From: Didymella arachidicola
Lineage: Eukaryota; Ascomycota; Dothideomycetes; Pleosporales; Didymellaceae
DNA length: 64,000 nucleotides
Reading direction: 5' to 3'
Assembly: GCA_016630955.3 (NCBI GenBank)
Contig: CM050001.1
Location: 186,001 to 250,000, forward strand
A program made the position numbers and the translations under genes. Shown here piece after piece: positions 1-10,970 of the stretch (position 1 is its first letter; every line of letters begins with the position of its first letter). The notes below the pieces were generated by a model that was not told the DNA's origin, searched no databases, and worked only from the letters and a program-made list of their open reading frames with translations.

Positions 1-3000
1 TGGCACTCTAGGAAGGCCTGTTAGGAGGTAGGGGGTGCGTCGCCCCTAAGACACCATATCACTAAGGTGCTGTCTATGCACAGCCAGATTCGGCGAGTGC
101 AGAGCGGTGGTTGTCTTATGGTGTGATGGAGGCCCCTCCATGCGCCTACTGCTTCTGCGTCAAAGACGTGTGAGGTAGGGTGAAGCGACCCGCGTCCAGT
201 ATGAAGTTGTTTTCCGTCCTGGTACACGGCAAAGCCGTAGGTGACCCGCTTCTCTCTTTCTTTTGTGTACTGCTCAGAGCCATCTAAGAAGATAGTCACG
301 TCTGAGGGTGGGAGGTGGGCCCACCATTCTTTAAAGGCCTTCGCTGCGGTCTCTTTGTCTACGCCCATCGTTGGGTCTGTTTGGCAGCCAGGCGAGTAGT
401 AGGGGGCTGTTAGTATTGTCCTTGGTATCTCAGGCAGAAGCGATCCTAGATACTAGACTTTAGTCTGCATTCGTTGCAGCTTTCCAGCTGTCCTGCCTAT
501 GCTCATCCTGATAGCTGCCATACGGCCAGCAAGTGGGTGTTCTGCATCTACAGTGCGTAGATGTATTGCAAAGCGGAGTTTGGCTTCTTCTAGCGCGTTG
601 GCAGCTGAGGGTAGGCCGGCGTCTCGGAAGAGAGTAGCAGTAGGGGTTGTTCGCCACACTAGGAGGATGCCCCTTGCTGCTATAGCTAGTGTTTTGTCCA
701 TGACAGCTATATGCCATCCGACATAGGTGCTGACTTCTGCTGGTCTGCCAGGTTTTAGTGTGCGTGGAGGTTTAGTACGGCCTCTGTACCAGCACTCGGC
801 CCCATACAGAAGGGTCGGATATACGCAGGCAATAGTGGCCTTGCGGAGAGAGCTGGCTGGTGGTCCGTGGGCCGTGTTTGCGAGGCTGCGGATGTGGTAG
901 GCCACCTTGGCTGCCTTTGCGTTGTGTGTGGCTACGTGCCGCTTAAAGGTAAGCTTGCGGTCAAACTAGATCCCTAGCCATTGGAGGGCAGGCTGAGTTC
1001 TTAACCTACTTGGTAAGACTGGGTTGATTATAAGCTGCTCGTCTACCACACAGGGTGGCGCGTAGCTGCTCTTTTGTCGAGTGAGGTGGATTATTTCCTG
1101 TTTTTCTAGGGCAAAGGTGACCTTGTTAGCTGTACCCCATGCTCTAATCTATCGTAGGTCTGCTGCCAGGAGCTGTACGTTCTCATCTAGGGAGTGTGAG
1201 GCCTGGTATAAGCATATGTCATCTGCGTATCTGAATCTCTTCTTTGTGTCCATAGACAGCAGCTCTGCCAGGTACAGTGTGTACAGGACTGGGGAGAGGG
1301 GCGAGCCCTGCGGTGTGCCGCAGGCGACTAGGTAGCTAGGAGTAGTAACTTGGCCTAGGCGGACTTAGACCCTTCGATCAGTGAGGAAAGAGTTAACAAA
1401 CAGGATGGTCCTTTGTAGCCATCCCTGTTGGGCCATCCGGTGAAGCAGGCGGTTCTTAAGGAGAGCGTCAAAGGCGCCTTGCACGTCCAAGGTGACCATT
1501 GTGACATGCTGGCCTTTTGCCCACGCAGCCTCTGTGTCATGAGTGAATGCTGCAGTAAGGTCTACAGCAGAGCGCTTCGGGAGGGCGCCTCCATGTTGGG
1601 GGCTAAGGATCTTGTAGGTCATAGCAGTCCACGCGATTCTTCTAGCTACTGTTTGTTCGAGCCCCTTTCCAATGCAGGAGAGGAGTACTATAGGCCTCTA
1701 TGACCGGGGTGACGTTCGGTCTTTCCTTCCTACCTTAGGTATTATGGCTACTTCTGCCAGCTTCCATTGTGCAGGAAAGTAGTTGAGTTCGAGGCACCGC
1801 TGGAAGATCCGTCGTATGAGTTCTCCCACCTAGATCCAGCAGGCGCGGAGCAGTCGCACTGTAGAGCGGTCGGTCCCTGGCGAGGTGCTAGAGACCCCTA
1901 TAGTGTTTCGCTCAGACTCCTCTAGTGAGATATGTGTGCTCCACGGGAAAGGGGCCGCAGTCTCCTAATCTAGATAGTGGCTGAGATTGTTATCCGCTGT
2001 GTACCGATTAAGGACTTCCTCTCTAAGTGCCTCAGCCTTCTCTAGGGGGTCAGATATTGTCCTGTTGTCTATGATAAGAGGAGTGTTCTGATTCTCTGGT
2101 GTGAGCTTATGCCAGGCGATAACCTTGAATAGGTCCTTGTCGTCCTTGGCGTTGTTGATAACATGCCTCTAGTATTGCCTTTTAGCCTGTCTAACTGTAG
2201 TCTTAAAGGCTCGTGTTTCTTCTAGCGGAGGTCTGCCTGAGCAGGGCTGTCGAGCGCGTTTGTGGGCTTGGTAGGCAGTCTTGCAATCCTTGGTCCACTA
2301 TAGCGCAGCGCGTCCTTCCTTGCGGTTGAGCTTGCCTGCTGTCTGTATAGAATGCTGCACAGTCTCTGTTAGCAGCGCAACACAGTTGTCTAGTTGTTCC
2401 GCATCCTGTGCTGCACACGGATCTGGGATGCTCTAGACGCCTATTTCTACTAGCTCAGTGAACTTTAGTAGGCATGCCTCTAGGACTCTATAGTGATACT
2501 GGTCTACGTGCGGAGTACTAAGTGTAGAAGTGGAGACAGAGGTTACTACCGTCTCGTGGTCTGACCCGCTGTGCATGCTAGCATTAACAGCAGACTGGGC
2601 AAATGGGATGTTGGAGAAAGTAAGGTCAAGGACGTGTCCGGCACAGTGTGTTGGCTGTCCCGGTACGACAATATAGTCCATAGAGGCGGCGGCGGCCCAC
2701 TTAACGAGCTCTATGCCGCCGCTGGCTGCGGAGACAGTAGGTTCGAAGGATTCGTGTCTGACGTTGAAGTCCCCTCCTATAACGCAGTGTCGGGGGGGTG
2801 TAAGGTGCGTAACGTACTAGAGTACGTCTAGCGTAAGTGGCTGTCTGTAGCAGTTTAGTATCGAGACTCTGTTTACAACAGCCTATAGCAGGTCTGGGTG
2901 ATTAAGGCTTTCTCTGGTCTAGAGCTTAAGGTGGTGCCCTTTGCGGATATAGGTCATTACCCTAGGGCGGGCTAAGCCTAGTGCGTTAGGAGCGTCCTAG

Positions 3001-3238
3001 GTACCGATAGGTGCGAGGTGTCTGAAACCAGGGTGGGTAGAGGTCCTTAAGTTAGCACAAGTGAAAGGCTCTTAGACGTATACGACGTCTATACCCTTCT
3101 GGAAGGATACTTCTAGTATTGTAATGTGGCAGGGTGAGCTTCTGCCGACGTTGGCTTAGCATATGCGGAGTTGGTTTCTCTGCTGGCTAGGCTGTCGATG
3201 CCTGTTGTAGGTAGAGGGTATGTGTGGATGTCCTAATA
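1..3238 (-). pseudogene. ORF2 remnant of LINE copy 1 (endonuclease-RT-RNase H)
   Basis: Minus-strand pieces align in order with the intact ORF2 of copy 2: an endonuclease piece with a SGSDHET motif near 2,550, an RT piece near 1,365-1,620, and an RNase H piece with a DGSEQYTK motif near 280. The pieces lie in several frames and are broken by many stops, largely TAG/TAA. The start codon equivalent at 3,236-3,238 reads ATA instead of ATG, a G-to-A change. The C-terminal part, including the zinc motif, is cut off by the window edge. It is non-functional. Confidence 0.85.
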
Positions 3239-4909
3239 TGTAGGTGGTGGCTTATCGCTCATGCTGGTGTCCTCCCTCTCCGAGGTGGAGGGGTTAGTGT
3301 AGATAGTTGATTGTGGGAGCAGACTGTTGGCAGACATGTCCCTTACATTTAGGTTTGCACGGCCTGCAGCAGCCTGTCTTAGTCTCTTTTCTCTCCTAAT
3401 AGTGGGCAGGGATTCTTATAAGGCGCTGCTTGTTCCAGTTGTAGCTGCCCTGCTGTCTTCCTCAGGTGCTTGCCTCCGGGGAGGAGGGTGAGGGGGTGAT
3501 AACTCCTGAGCGGCCTCTAGTGGAGTTTCCTCATGCGGCCGAGTTGCCTGGTTAAGGGTCTCGTCTACTGTTCTGTAAAGATGCTGGTATGTTACTCTGC
3601 CCGCGCGGCGGATAGCGTTTAGTTCAGCCATAGTAGGCTTGATTATGTGTCTATGCACCCGGCGAGGGGCGGCAGGGCAGTTGGAGTGACTAGCTGGGTG
3701 TAGGCCGTGGCAGTTGGTGCACTTGGCTTTATGAGGACAGTCGTCCCCATAGGGCCCTTGGTGTCTATCTGTGCGATCCCCGCAGTGTACACAGCGGGCC
3801 AGCCGAGTACAACAGGCGGCGTTGCAGTATTGTTGGCAGCCTGGGTCGTGTCGCTGTATAGTAGGGTGTTTGTGTATTTCCTTTAAGAACTGGCTAGTGC
3901 CAAAGAGCTGAAACGAGCGGACTGTCTCTTTGTAAGAGATGATCCAGGTAGTTAGGCCATTGTGGTTGGCTCCGTGTCGTGAGGTCCTGCAGCTGACTGG
4001 CTGCTTGCCTGTTTATGAGCAGACCTCCTCCTCTACCAGCTGGGTGGTAGTAGGTAGTTCGGTGCCGTCTAGTGTGCGGAACGAGCTGGGTACTCCTTGT
4101 ACTGCGTAGTTGATCCAACGTTCTGGGATCCTAATTGCGTCTCCGCCTAGGGCTTTTACAATAAGCTCCTGGTTTTCTTGGATTAAAAGTCGGTCCCTAA
4201 TTGTTTTGCTTGCTGGCGTGATTGCCCAGCCAGTGTTGATTGGCGATGCGGTAGGGATGTCTTGAAGAGTGATCTTTTCTATGCTCCTACACACTGCCTG
4301 TCTTACTACAAAGGGAGACGGTCGCTGCAGACGCACTGCGGGGTCAGAGATTGTAATGAAAATTCGGTGGTCTTCTTTTGGCTTAGCAGACGGACCGGGC
4401 CGAGATCTAGCAGGGTTCAAGGTCCTGGTGTTACCCCTATCTTTTGGCAGCGAGATCTGGGGGTCTCTGGCTACGTCCGCCCAAGAGCGGCGTCCCGATC
4501 CTTGGCTACCGGAGTTGCTTTGATTGGTGTCGCTGCTCCAGCGGGAGCTGGGAGGGGAGTTGCTCGGGGAGAGTGAGGTTAGAGCCTGGATGACTCTCTG
4601 CTGCAGCTCTGCGGCGATCCTGGCTTCCTGAGGGTTGGTGTAGCCTTCAGCGTGTTGGTCCACCGCTGCGGCGAAAGCAGTAGTGATGGTGTTCCATAGC
4701 TGGGTGATCTGCTGGGTCTCGGTGATGTGGCGTTGAACGGCATCAGAGACTCGGGGTTTGGGAGCGCCCCCACTGGGGTTCTGGCTGCTCAGCGGGGGTG
4801 CTTGATGGTGCACGTCCCTCTGCAGCCGTCTTGAGGCGCGGGAATTGAGATGTTGAGGGGACTCGGGGTCTGGGGACCCCGTGTGATGGGAGGAGGGAGA
4901 CTCTGCCAT
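3233..4909 (-). pseudogene. ORF1 (gag-like) remnant of LINE copy 1
   Basis: It starts with ATG at 4,909 and reads without interruption for 298 codons to a stop at 4,013, then continues as fragments in shifted or interrupted frames to a TAG near 3,233. The N-terminal part matches the intact ORF1 of copy 2 (Ser/Pro-rich, SWADVARDPQI motif). The zinc-knuckle region lies near 3,700-3,830 in the damaged part. It has a few more codons than copy 2 around an inserted LPKD stretch. As a full gag-like protein it is non-functional. Confidence 0.82.
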
Positions 4910-5345
4910 CCCATTAAGCTCCTTGCGCGTCGCGCAGGAGGCTTAGGCGGACGCTAGAGGTACTCCCAGGGTGGCCGCGGTGAGCCGGATCGGTTGCTGG
5001 GATTTTTGTGGCTTCTGTGAAGGAAACCCAGAAATCAAAAGATTGGTGTTCGTGTGGGGGCTGAAGGGGTTGGTTGGTTGGTTGGTTGGTATTCATTTTT
5101 CGTCTAGTTGATGTGGAATAAGTCCATCATCTCGCCTCCCGAAGGGCATGTACGACGTGCTAAGCTATGGAATTACAGTGCTGATACACTACCTTAGAAA
5201 GCATTTCCTGCCTGCGCGGGTATTGTTACCATTTCAGAACTACAGCTCCCCGTCCAGTTGGGGAGGCTAAGCGATGTATGTATATTAGGGTAATTTCCTT
5301 GCATTCTGAGGCCTATATGTGCCGTAGGAGAGAGAGAAAGAGACA
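4910..5345 (-). other. 5' untranslated region of LINE copy 1
   Basis: Non-coding leader upstream of ORF1, closely matching 10,971-11,410 of copy 2. It includes a (GGTT)n run near 5,068-5,091 and a conserved stretch around 5,228-5,265. Homology to copy 2 fades just before the GGGTGGAG microsatellite. No promoter motif could be assigned with confidence. Confidence 0.7.
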
Positions 5346-5360
5346 TCGTGTGAGTGGAGG

Positions 5361-5410
5361 GGGTGAAGGGGTGGAGGGGTGGAGGGGTGGAGGGGTGGAG
5401 GGGTGAAGAG
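5361..5410. repeat. 8-bp microsatellite (TGGAGGGG)n at the junction of the two LINEs
   Basis: Several near-perfect units of an 8-base G-rich repeat sit between the 5' leader of copy 1 and the 3' region of copy 2. In the element's own orientation this is a C-rich tract that could be the 3' tail of copy 2 or a slippage product at the insertion junction. Confidence 0.75.
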
Positions 5411-5481
5411 TGTTGCATCGATTGTGCTGGACCTAGCAGAACTAGGTGCAGGTGTTTGCTGCTGTTGCAGGGCTGCAGGAG

Positions 5482-8400
5482 CTAGCGGGGGCAGATCTTG
5501 GTGAAGTACTGTGTAAGTTTGACAAAGGCGTCAAAGGCCTCTGGCTCCTTCACTAGTGCTGCAGTGTACGCTAGGCCATCAGCCTGGCTGGATGGTAGTA
5601 TTAGTGGTCGCAGCGGCCATCTGCTAAAGCTCCCGCGGGTCTTGCGGCAGAGCACGAGGTGCTCTGGCGTCTTGTCGCGCCCGCATGAGCAGCTAAGGTT
5701 TGCATCCTTGTGATTGTACATTCGGTGATACCAGGCAAAGTCCCCATGCCTAGATTGGATGGAGAGGAGCCTGGCTAACGTGGCCCTTGGTAGGTCTAGT
5801 TCCCTTGGACTGCTGCGTGGTGCATAGTCCAAGTCCCAGCTCTTGTACCATTTCGAGAGCTTAGTCTTCTTGTCAGACCACCAGGTCTGTTGTGTGTGTC
5901 GCAGTGTCTTGCGGGCTATCGTCTTGATGCCTGAGAGTGTAGGCAGAGCGGCTTTTCCAGTCGGGGGTGAGGGGTGCTGGGCTTCTAGGTTGGCTAATCT
6001 GTCTGCTGCCTCGTTCCCCTCAATGTCTAGGTGTCCAGGGGCCCATTTGATAGAGACGTCGTGTGTCTCCATGGCGCCATGGCACTCCAGGAAAGCCCAT
6101 TGAGAGGTAGGAGGTGCGTCGCCCCTGAGGCACCAGACCACTGAGGTGCTGTCTATGCACAGCCAGATTCGGCGGGTGCGGAGCTCTGGTTGCCTTACGG
6201 TATGCTGGAGGCCTCTCCATGCTCCTACTACTTCCGCGTCGAAGACGTGCGAGGTAGGGTTGAGTGACCCGCGTCCAGTGTGCAGTTGTTTTCCGTTCTG
6301 ATACACTGCAAAGCCGTAGGTAACCCGCTTTTCTCCTTCCTTTGTGTACTGTTCAGAGCCATCTGAGAAGATAGTGACTTCTAGTGGTGAGAGCTGGGCC
6401 CACCATTCTTTAAAAGCCTTAGCTGCAGTCTTCTTGTCTAGGCTAAGCGTCGGGTCTGTTCGGCAGCCAGTCGAGTAGTGAGGGGCTGAGAGTGTAGTCC
6501 TGGGGGTCTCTGGTAGAAGAGATGCCATCTGTTGGACTTTCGTCTTGACTCGCTGGGGTTGTCCGGTTTTTACGCCCCTGTTTACGATAGGTACTGCTGT
6601 GCGCCTAGTGAGAGGGTGGTCTGCATCTGTAGTGCGCAGGTGGGTTGCAAATCTGAGTCTGGCTTCCTCGAGTGCCACTGCTGCCGGTAGCAGTCCGGCG
6701 TCTCGGAAGAGTGCAGCTATAGGGGTTGTTCTCCACGCTGGTAGGATGCCTCTTGCCGCTATGGCTAGTGTTTTGTCTATGGCAGCTATGTGCCACCCAA
6801 TGTAAGCGCTGACCTCTTGTGGCCTGCCTGGTTTAAGTGTGTGTGGCTTTTTGGTGCGGCCTCTGTACCAGCATTCAGTTCCATACAGGAGTGATGGGTA
6901 CACACAGGCAACAGTGGCCTTGCGGAGGGAGCTGGCTGGGGGTCCATAGGTAGTCCTAGCTAGGCTGCGAATGTGATAGGCTACCTTGGCAGCTTTTGCC
7001 GTGCGCGTAGCTACATGCCGTCGGAAGGTGAGTCTGCGGTCAAACCACACGCCTAACCAGCGCAGGGCTGGCTGACTGTGCTCTCCACCCGGGAGGATTG
7101 GATAGATCGTGAGCTGTTCATCTACGACGCAGGGAGGCGCATAGCTGCTCCGCTGTCTGGTCAGGTGGATCATTTCCTGCTTTTCTGGAGCAAAGGTAAC
7201 CTTATTAGCCTCACCCCATGCTCTGATCTCCCTTAGGTCTTCTGCGAGGAGCTCGACGTTGTCGTCCATAGAGTGTGAGGCCTGGTATAGACATATGTCG
7301 TCTGCGTACCCAAACCTCCGTTCAGTGTCCATGGATAGTAGCTCTGCCAGGTACAGTGTGTACAGGACGGGTGAGAGAGGCGACCCCTGGGGTGTGCCGC
7401 AGGCAACTGCGTAGCTAGGAGTGGTGACCTGGCCAAGGCGGACTTGCACCCTCCGGTCAGTTAGGAATGAGTCTACAAAGAGGATCGTCCTTTGTGGCCA
7501 GCCCTGTTGGGCCATCCGATGCAACAGGCGGTTCTTCAGGAGAGCGTCAAACGCGCCTTGCACATCTAGGGTGACCATAGTGACGTGCTTTCCAAGCACC
7601 CATGCTGCTTCAGTGTCGTGGGTGAACGCTGCAGTGAGGTCTGCTGCAGAGCGTTTTGGAAGCGCGCCGCCATGCTGGGGGCTGAGGATCTTGTGTGTCA
7701 TGGCAGTCCATGCAATACGTCTAGCCACAGTTCGTTCGAGTCCCTTTCCAATACAAGACAGAAGCGCTATCGGTCTCCAGGAGCGGGGCGATGTCCGGTC
7801 TGTTTTCCCCACTTTCGGTATCATGGCTACCTCTGCAAGCTTCCATTGCGCCGGGAAGTGGTTGAGTTCAAGACACCGCTGGAAGATCCTTCGTACGAGT
7901 TCCCCCACCTGAGTCCAGCAGGCGCGGAGTAGTCGCACTGTAGAGCGGTCAGTGCCTGGTGATGTGCTTGACACCCCTATCGTGTTTCGCTCACACTCCT
8001 CAAGTGAGATGTGTGTGCTCCACGGGAGGGTGGCTGCAGCCTCCTGGTCTGGACGCTGTCCGAGGTCATCTTCTGCTGTGTAGCGGTTGAGAACTTCCTG
8101 TCTAAGTGCCTCTGCTTTCTCCAGGGGGTCTGATATCGTTCTGTTGTTCACTTCGAGGGGAGTGTCCTGGTTCTCTGGCGTGAGCTTGTGCCAGGCAATG
8201 ATCTTGAACAGGTCCTTGTCGTCTCTAGCGTTATCGATGACGTGCCTCCAGTACTGCCTCTTGGCCTGTCGGACGGTAGTCTTGAAGGCCTGTCTCTCCT
8301 CTGGTAGACTGCCAGAGCAGAGCTGTCTAGCACGTTTGTAGGCCTGGTAGGCGGTCTTGCACTCCTCGGTCCACCATGGTGCAGCGCGGCCTTCCTTGCG

Positions 8401-9315
8401 GTTGAGCTTGCCTGCTGCCTGTACAGAGTGCTGTATAGCCTCTGTGAGCAGCGTGACGCATTCTTCTAGCTGTGCTGCATCCTGTGTTGCAAGCGGGTCT
8501 GCGATGTTTTGGGCACCCATTTCTACCAGCCCAGCGAACTTAGCTAGGCTCGCCTCTGGAACTCTGTAGTGGTACTGTTCTAGTTGCGGAGTGCCTGGTG
8601 TGGAGATGGGGACAGAGGTCACTATCGTCTCATGATCTGAGCCGCTGTGCATGCTAGCATCGACAGCAGACTGGGCAAACGGGATGTTAGAGAAGGTGAG
8701 GTCAAGAACGTGACCAGCGCAGTGTGTTGGCTGCCCTGGCACACCAATGTAGTCCATAGACGCGTTGGCAGCCCATCTAGCTAGCTCCACTCCTCCGTTG
8801 GCTGCAGTGATGGTAGGCTCAAAGGATTCGTGTCTGGCGTTAAAGTCGCCCCCGACAAGGCAGAGCTGAGGGGGTGTCAGATGTGTGACGTATTGAATGA
8901 CGTCTGGGGTGTGTGGCTGTCTGTAGCAGTTGAGTATGGCGACTCCATTTACTACCGCCCATAGCATGTCTGGGTGGTTGAGACTCTCTCTAGCCTGGTA
9001 CCGTAGGTGGCGGCCTCTGCGGATGTATGTCATCACTCTAGGGCGGACTGAGCCTGGTGTGTTGGGGCTGTCCCAGGTGCTGATAGGTGCTAGGTGCTTG
9101 AAACCAGGGTGAGTGGATGTTCTCGAGTTGGCACATGCGAAGGGCTCTTGAACACACACAACATCTATGCCCTTCTGGAAGGCCAGCTCTAGTGTTGTGA
9201 TGTGCCAGGGCGAGCATCTGCCGACGTTGGCCCAGCATACACGGAGTTGTCTGCTTGGTAGACTGTGCTGTTGACGCCTGTTGTGGGCTGGTATGTTGTA
9301 GGGGTGTTCTAGCAT
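5482..9315 (-). CDS. LINE ORF2: APE endonuclease, reverse transcriptase, RNase H
   Basis: A 1,277-residue polyprotein that nicks target DNA and reverse-transcribes the element RNA. An APE-type endonuclease covers about residues 25-235, with a QEP glutamate near 57, GDFNARH near 156-162 and SGSDHE near 225. The reverse transcriptase follows, with GTPQGSPLSP and the catalytic FGYADD near 669. RNase H begins near residue 982 (SDGSE), with later acidic residues in DAEVVG and IDST and the motif WAPGHLDIEGNEAADRLA. A C-terminal zinc motif of the form C-x-C-x7-H-x4-C (SCSCGRDKTPEHLVLC) completes the set. The start ATG overlaps the ORF1 stop by seven bases. There are no internal stops, unlike copy 1, which suggests a young copy that escaped RIP. 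Confidence 0.95.
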   Translation of the reverse strand: MLEHPYNIPAHNRRQQHSLPSRQLRVCWANVGRCSPWHITTLELAFQKGIDVVCVQEPFACANSRTSTHPGFKHLAPISTWDSPNTPGSVRPRVMTYIRRGRHLRYQARESLNHPDMLWAVVNGVAILNCYRQPHTPDVIQYVTHLTPPQLCLVGGDFNARHESFEPTITAANGGVELARWAANASMDYIGVPGQPTHCAGHVLDLTFSNIPFAQSAVDASMHSGSDHETIVTSVPISTPGTPQLEQYHYRVPEASLAKFAGLVEMGAQNIADPLATQDAAQLEECVTLLTEAIQHSVQAAGKLNRKEGRAAPWWTEECKTAYQAYKRARQLCSGSLPEERQAFKTTVRQAKRQYWRHVIDNARDDKDLFKIIAWHKLTPENQDTPLEVNNRTISDPLEKAEALRQEVLNRYTAEDDLGQRPDQEAAATLPWSTHISLEECERNTIGVSSTSPGTDRSTVRLLRACWTQVGELVRRIFQRCLELNHFPAQWKLAEVAMIPKVGKTDRTSPRSWRPIALLSCIGKGLERTVARRIAWTAMTHKILSPQHGGALPKRSAADLTAAFTHDTEAAWVLGKHVTMVTLDVQGAFDALLKNRLLHRMAQQGWPQRTILFVDSFLTDRRVQVRLGQVTTPSYAVACGTPQGSPLSPVLYTLYLAELLSMDTERRFGYADDICLYQASHSMDDNVELLAEDLREIRAWGEANKVTFAPEKQEMIHLTRQRSSYAPPCVVDEQLTIYPILPGGEHSQPALRWLGVWFDRRLTFRRHVATRTAKAAKVAYHIRSLARTTYGPPASSLRKATVACVYPSLLYGTECWYRGRTKKPHTLKPGRPQEVSAYIGWHIAAIDKTLAIAARGILPAWRTTPIAALFRDAGLLPAAVALEEARLRFATHLRTTDADHPLTRRTAVPIVNRGVKTGQPQRVKTKVQQMASLLPETPRTTLSAPHYSTGCRTDPTLSLDKKTAAKAFKEWWAQLSPLEVTIFSDGSEQYTKEGEKRVTYGFAVYQNGKQLHTGRGSLNPTSHVFDAEVVGAWRGLQHTVRQPELRTRRIWLCIDSTSVVWCLRGDAPPTSQWAFLECHGAMETHDVSIKWAPGHLDIEGNEAADRLANLEAQHPSPPTGKAALPTLSGIKTIARKTLRHTQQTWWSDKKTKLSKWYKSWDLDYAPRSSPRELDLPRATLARLLSIQSRHGDFAWYHRMYNHKDANLSCSCGRDKTPEHLVLCRKTRGSFSRWPLRPLILPSSQADGLAYTAALVKEPEAFDAFVKLTQYFTKICPR

Positions 9316-10970
9316 GACGATGGCGGGTCATCGCTCATGCTGGTGTCTTCCCTCTCCGAGGTGGACGGGTCAGTGTGGATAGTCGATTGTGGGCGGATGC
9401 TGCCGGCAGACAGCTGTCCTACATTGAGGCTTCTCTGGCCTGTGGCGGCCCGCCTTGGTCTCTTTGCTCTGCCAGTGGAAGAGGAGGATGGATAGGAGTT
9501 AGTCGTTGTAGGAAGTGATGCGGAAGCCCTGCTATCTCCTTCTTGCCTCTGGGTGGGAGGCTGGGGAGGCGCTGTCTCCGATGCCTCTAGAGGAGTAGTC
9601 TCAGGCTGAAGCGTTGCCTGTCTGAGGGTCTCTTCGACTGTCCTGTAGAGGTGCTGCTGTGCTATCTTGCCTGCGCGTCGGATAGCCTTCAGCTCGGCTC
9701 TTGTAGGCTTGATGCTGTGTCCGTTGACCCGGCGAGGGGCTGCAGGGCAGTTGGCGTGGCTAGCTGGGTGTGGTCCGTGGCAGTTGGCGCACACGGCTTT
9801 GTGGGCGCAGTTGTCCCCGTACGGTCCTTGGTGTCTGTCTGTGCGGTCTCCACAGTGCACGCAGCGCGCTACCTGGGTGCATCGGGCAGCGTTACAGTAG
9901 CCCTGGCAGCCTGGGTTGTGGCGCTGGATGGTAGGGTGCTTGTTGATCACCTTGGAGTACTCGCTGATACCAAAAAGGCGGAACGAGCGGACTGGCTCCT
10001 TGTAAGAGATGATCCAGGTGGTAAGGCCACGGTGGTTGGCTCCATGTCGTGAGGCCCTGCAGCTGACCGGCTGCCTGCCTGTTTGCGAGCATACCTCTTC
10101 CTCCACTAGCTGGATAGTCGTGGGTAGTTCTGTGCCGTCGAGGGTTCGAAGGGAACTGGGTACTCCCTGTACTGCGTAGTTGATCCAGCGTTCTGGGACC
10201 CTTACCGCGTCTCCGTCTAGTGCTCTCGCTAGAAGTTCCTGGTTTTCTTGGGTTAGAAGCTGGTCCCGGATAGACTTATTAGCTGGGGTGATCGCCCAGC
10301 CTGTTTTGATTGGTGATGCGGCAGGTATGTCCCTCAGGGTGATTCCTCCTATGCTCTTGCAAACTGCCTGTCTTACCGCAAATGGTGAGGGTTGTTGCAG
10401 TCGCATTGTTGGGTTGGAGATGGCTATGAAGATTCGATCGTCTTCTTTGGGCTTAGCCGACGGACCAGGCCGGGGTTTAGCAGGGATCAGGGGTCGGTTG
10501 GCACCCCTATCTGAGATTTGGGGGTCTCTGGCTACGTCCGCCCAAGAGCGGCGTCCTGACTCTTGGCTCCCGGGGTTGCTGTGATTAGTGTCACTGCTCC
10601 AGCGAGAGCTAGGGGGAGAGTTGCTTGGGGAGAGGGAGGTCAGCGCGTGAACGACCCTCTGCTGCAGCTCCTGTGCGATCCTGGCTTCTTGCGGGTTAGT
10701 GTAGCCCTGTGCGTGTTGATCTACGGCTGCTGCGAAGGCAGTAGTGATGGTGTTCCATAGCTGGGTAATTTGCTGAGTCTCAGCGATGTGGCGTTGGACG
10801 GCATCAGAGACTCGAGGTTTGGGAGCGCCCCCACCGGGGTTCTGGCTGCTCAGAAGGGGCGCATGGTGCTGCATGTCCTCCTGGGGCCGTCTTGGAGCGC
10901 GTGTATACAACTGCTGGGGGATCTCGTAGTCTGGGGACCCTGTGTGCTGGGAAGAGGGAGACTCTGCCAT
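9309..10970 (-). CDS. LINE ORF1: gag-like RNA-binding protein with zinc knuckles
   Basis: A 553-residue protein expected to coat element RNA. The N-terminal 150 residues are Ser/Pro/Gln-rich and low-complexity. A conserved block follows (SWADVARDPQI, then a stretch with IFIAIS and RQAVCKSI). Zinc-knuckle-like motifs lie at roughly residues 365-425, including CVHCGDRTDRH and CANCHGPHPASHANC, the gag-like arrangement of Tad1-type fungal LINEs. The C-terminal tail is Pro/Ser/Thr-rich. The stop codon TAG lies inside ATGCTAG, where ATG starts ORF2, so ORF2 may be translated by termination-reinitiation. The assignment rests on position, knuckles and the partner ORF2. Confidence 0.92.
   Translation of the reverse strand: MAESPSSQHTGSPDYEIPQQLYTRAPRRPQEDMQHHAPLLSSQNPGGGAPKPRVSDAVQRHIAETQQITQLWNTITTAFAAAVDQHAQGYTNPQEARIAQELQQRVVHALTSLSPSNSPPSSRWSSDTNHSNPGSQESGRRSWADVARDPQISDRGANRPLIPAKPRPGPSAKPKEDDRIFIAISNPTMRLQQPSPFAVRQAVCKSIGGITLRDIPAASPIKTGWAITPANKSIRDQLLTQENQELLARALDGDAVRVPERWINYAVQGVPSSLRTLDGTELPTTIQLVEEEVCSQTGRQPVSCRASRHGANHRGLTTWIISYKEPVRSFRLFGISEYSKVINKHPTIQRHNPGCQGYCNAARCTQVARCVHCGDRTDRHQGPYGDNCAHKAVCANCHGPHPASHANCPAAPRRVNGHSIKPTRAELKAIRRAGKIAQQHLYRTVEETLRQATLQPETTPLEASETAPPQPPTQRQEGDSRASASLPTTTNSYPSSSSTGRAKRPRRAATGQRSLNVGQLSAGSIRPQSTIHTDPSTSEREDTSMSDDPPSSC

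Larger units (their letters stand above)
1..5345 (-). mobile_element. Non-LTR retrotransposon copy 1, RIP-degraded, 3' end outside window
   Basis: This is a minus-strand LINE-type element with RNase H (Tad1/I-like layout), colinear with the intact copy at 5,411-11,410; base 1 corresponds to about base 6,080 of that copy. It carries ORF2 remnants, ORF1 remnants and a 5' untranslated region of about 430 bases that matches copy 2 to about base 5,345. Differences from copy 2 are rich in CpA-to-TpA and TpG-to-TpA changes (for example base 10 against 6,089 and base 64 against 6,143), as expected from RIP. Many in-frame stops follow, so it cannot encode a working element. The 3' end lies left of the window. 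Confidence 0.88.

Noticed and set aside
5068..5091. (GGTT)n runs at 5,068 and 11,129 as possible telomere-like repeats
   Set aside because: They occur at the same place in both LINE leaders, are short and lack the TTAGGG unit; they are part of the element.
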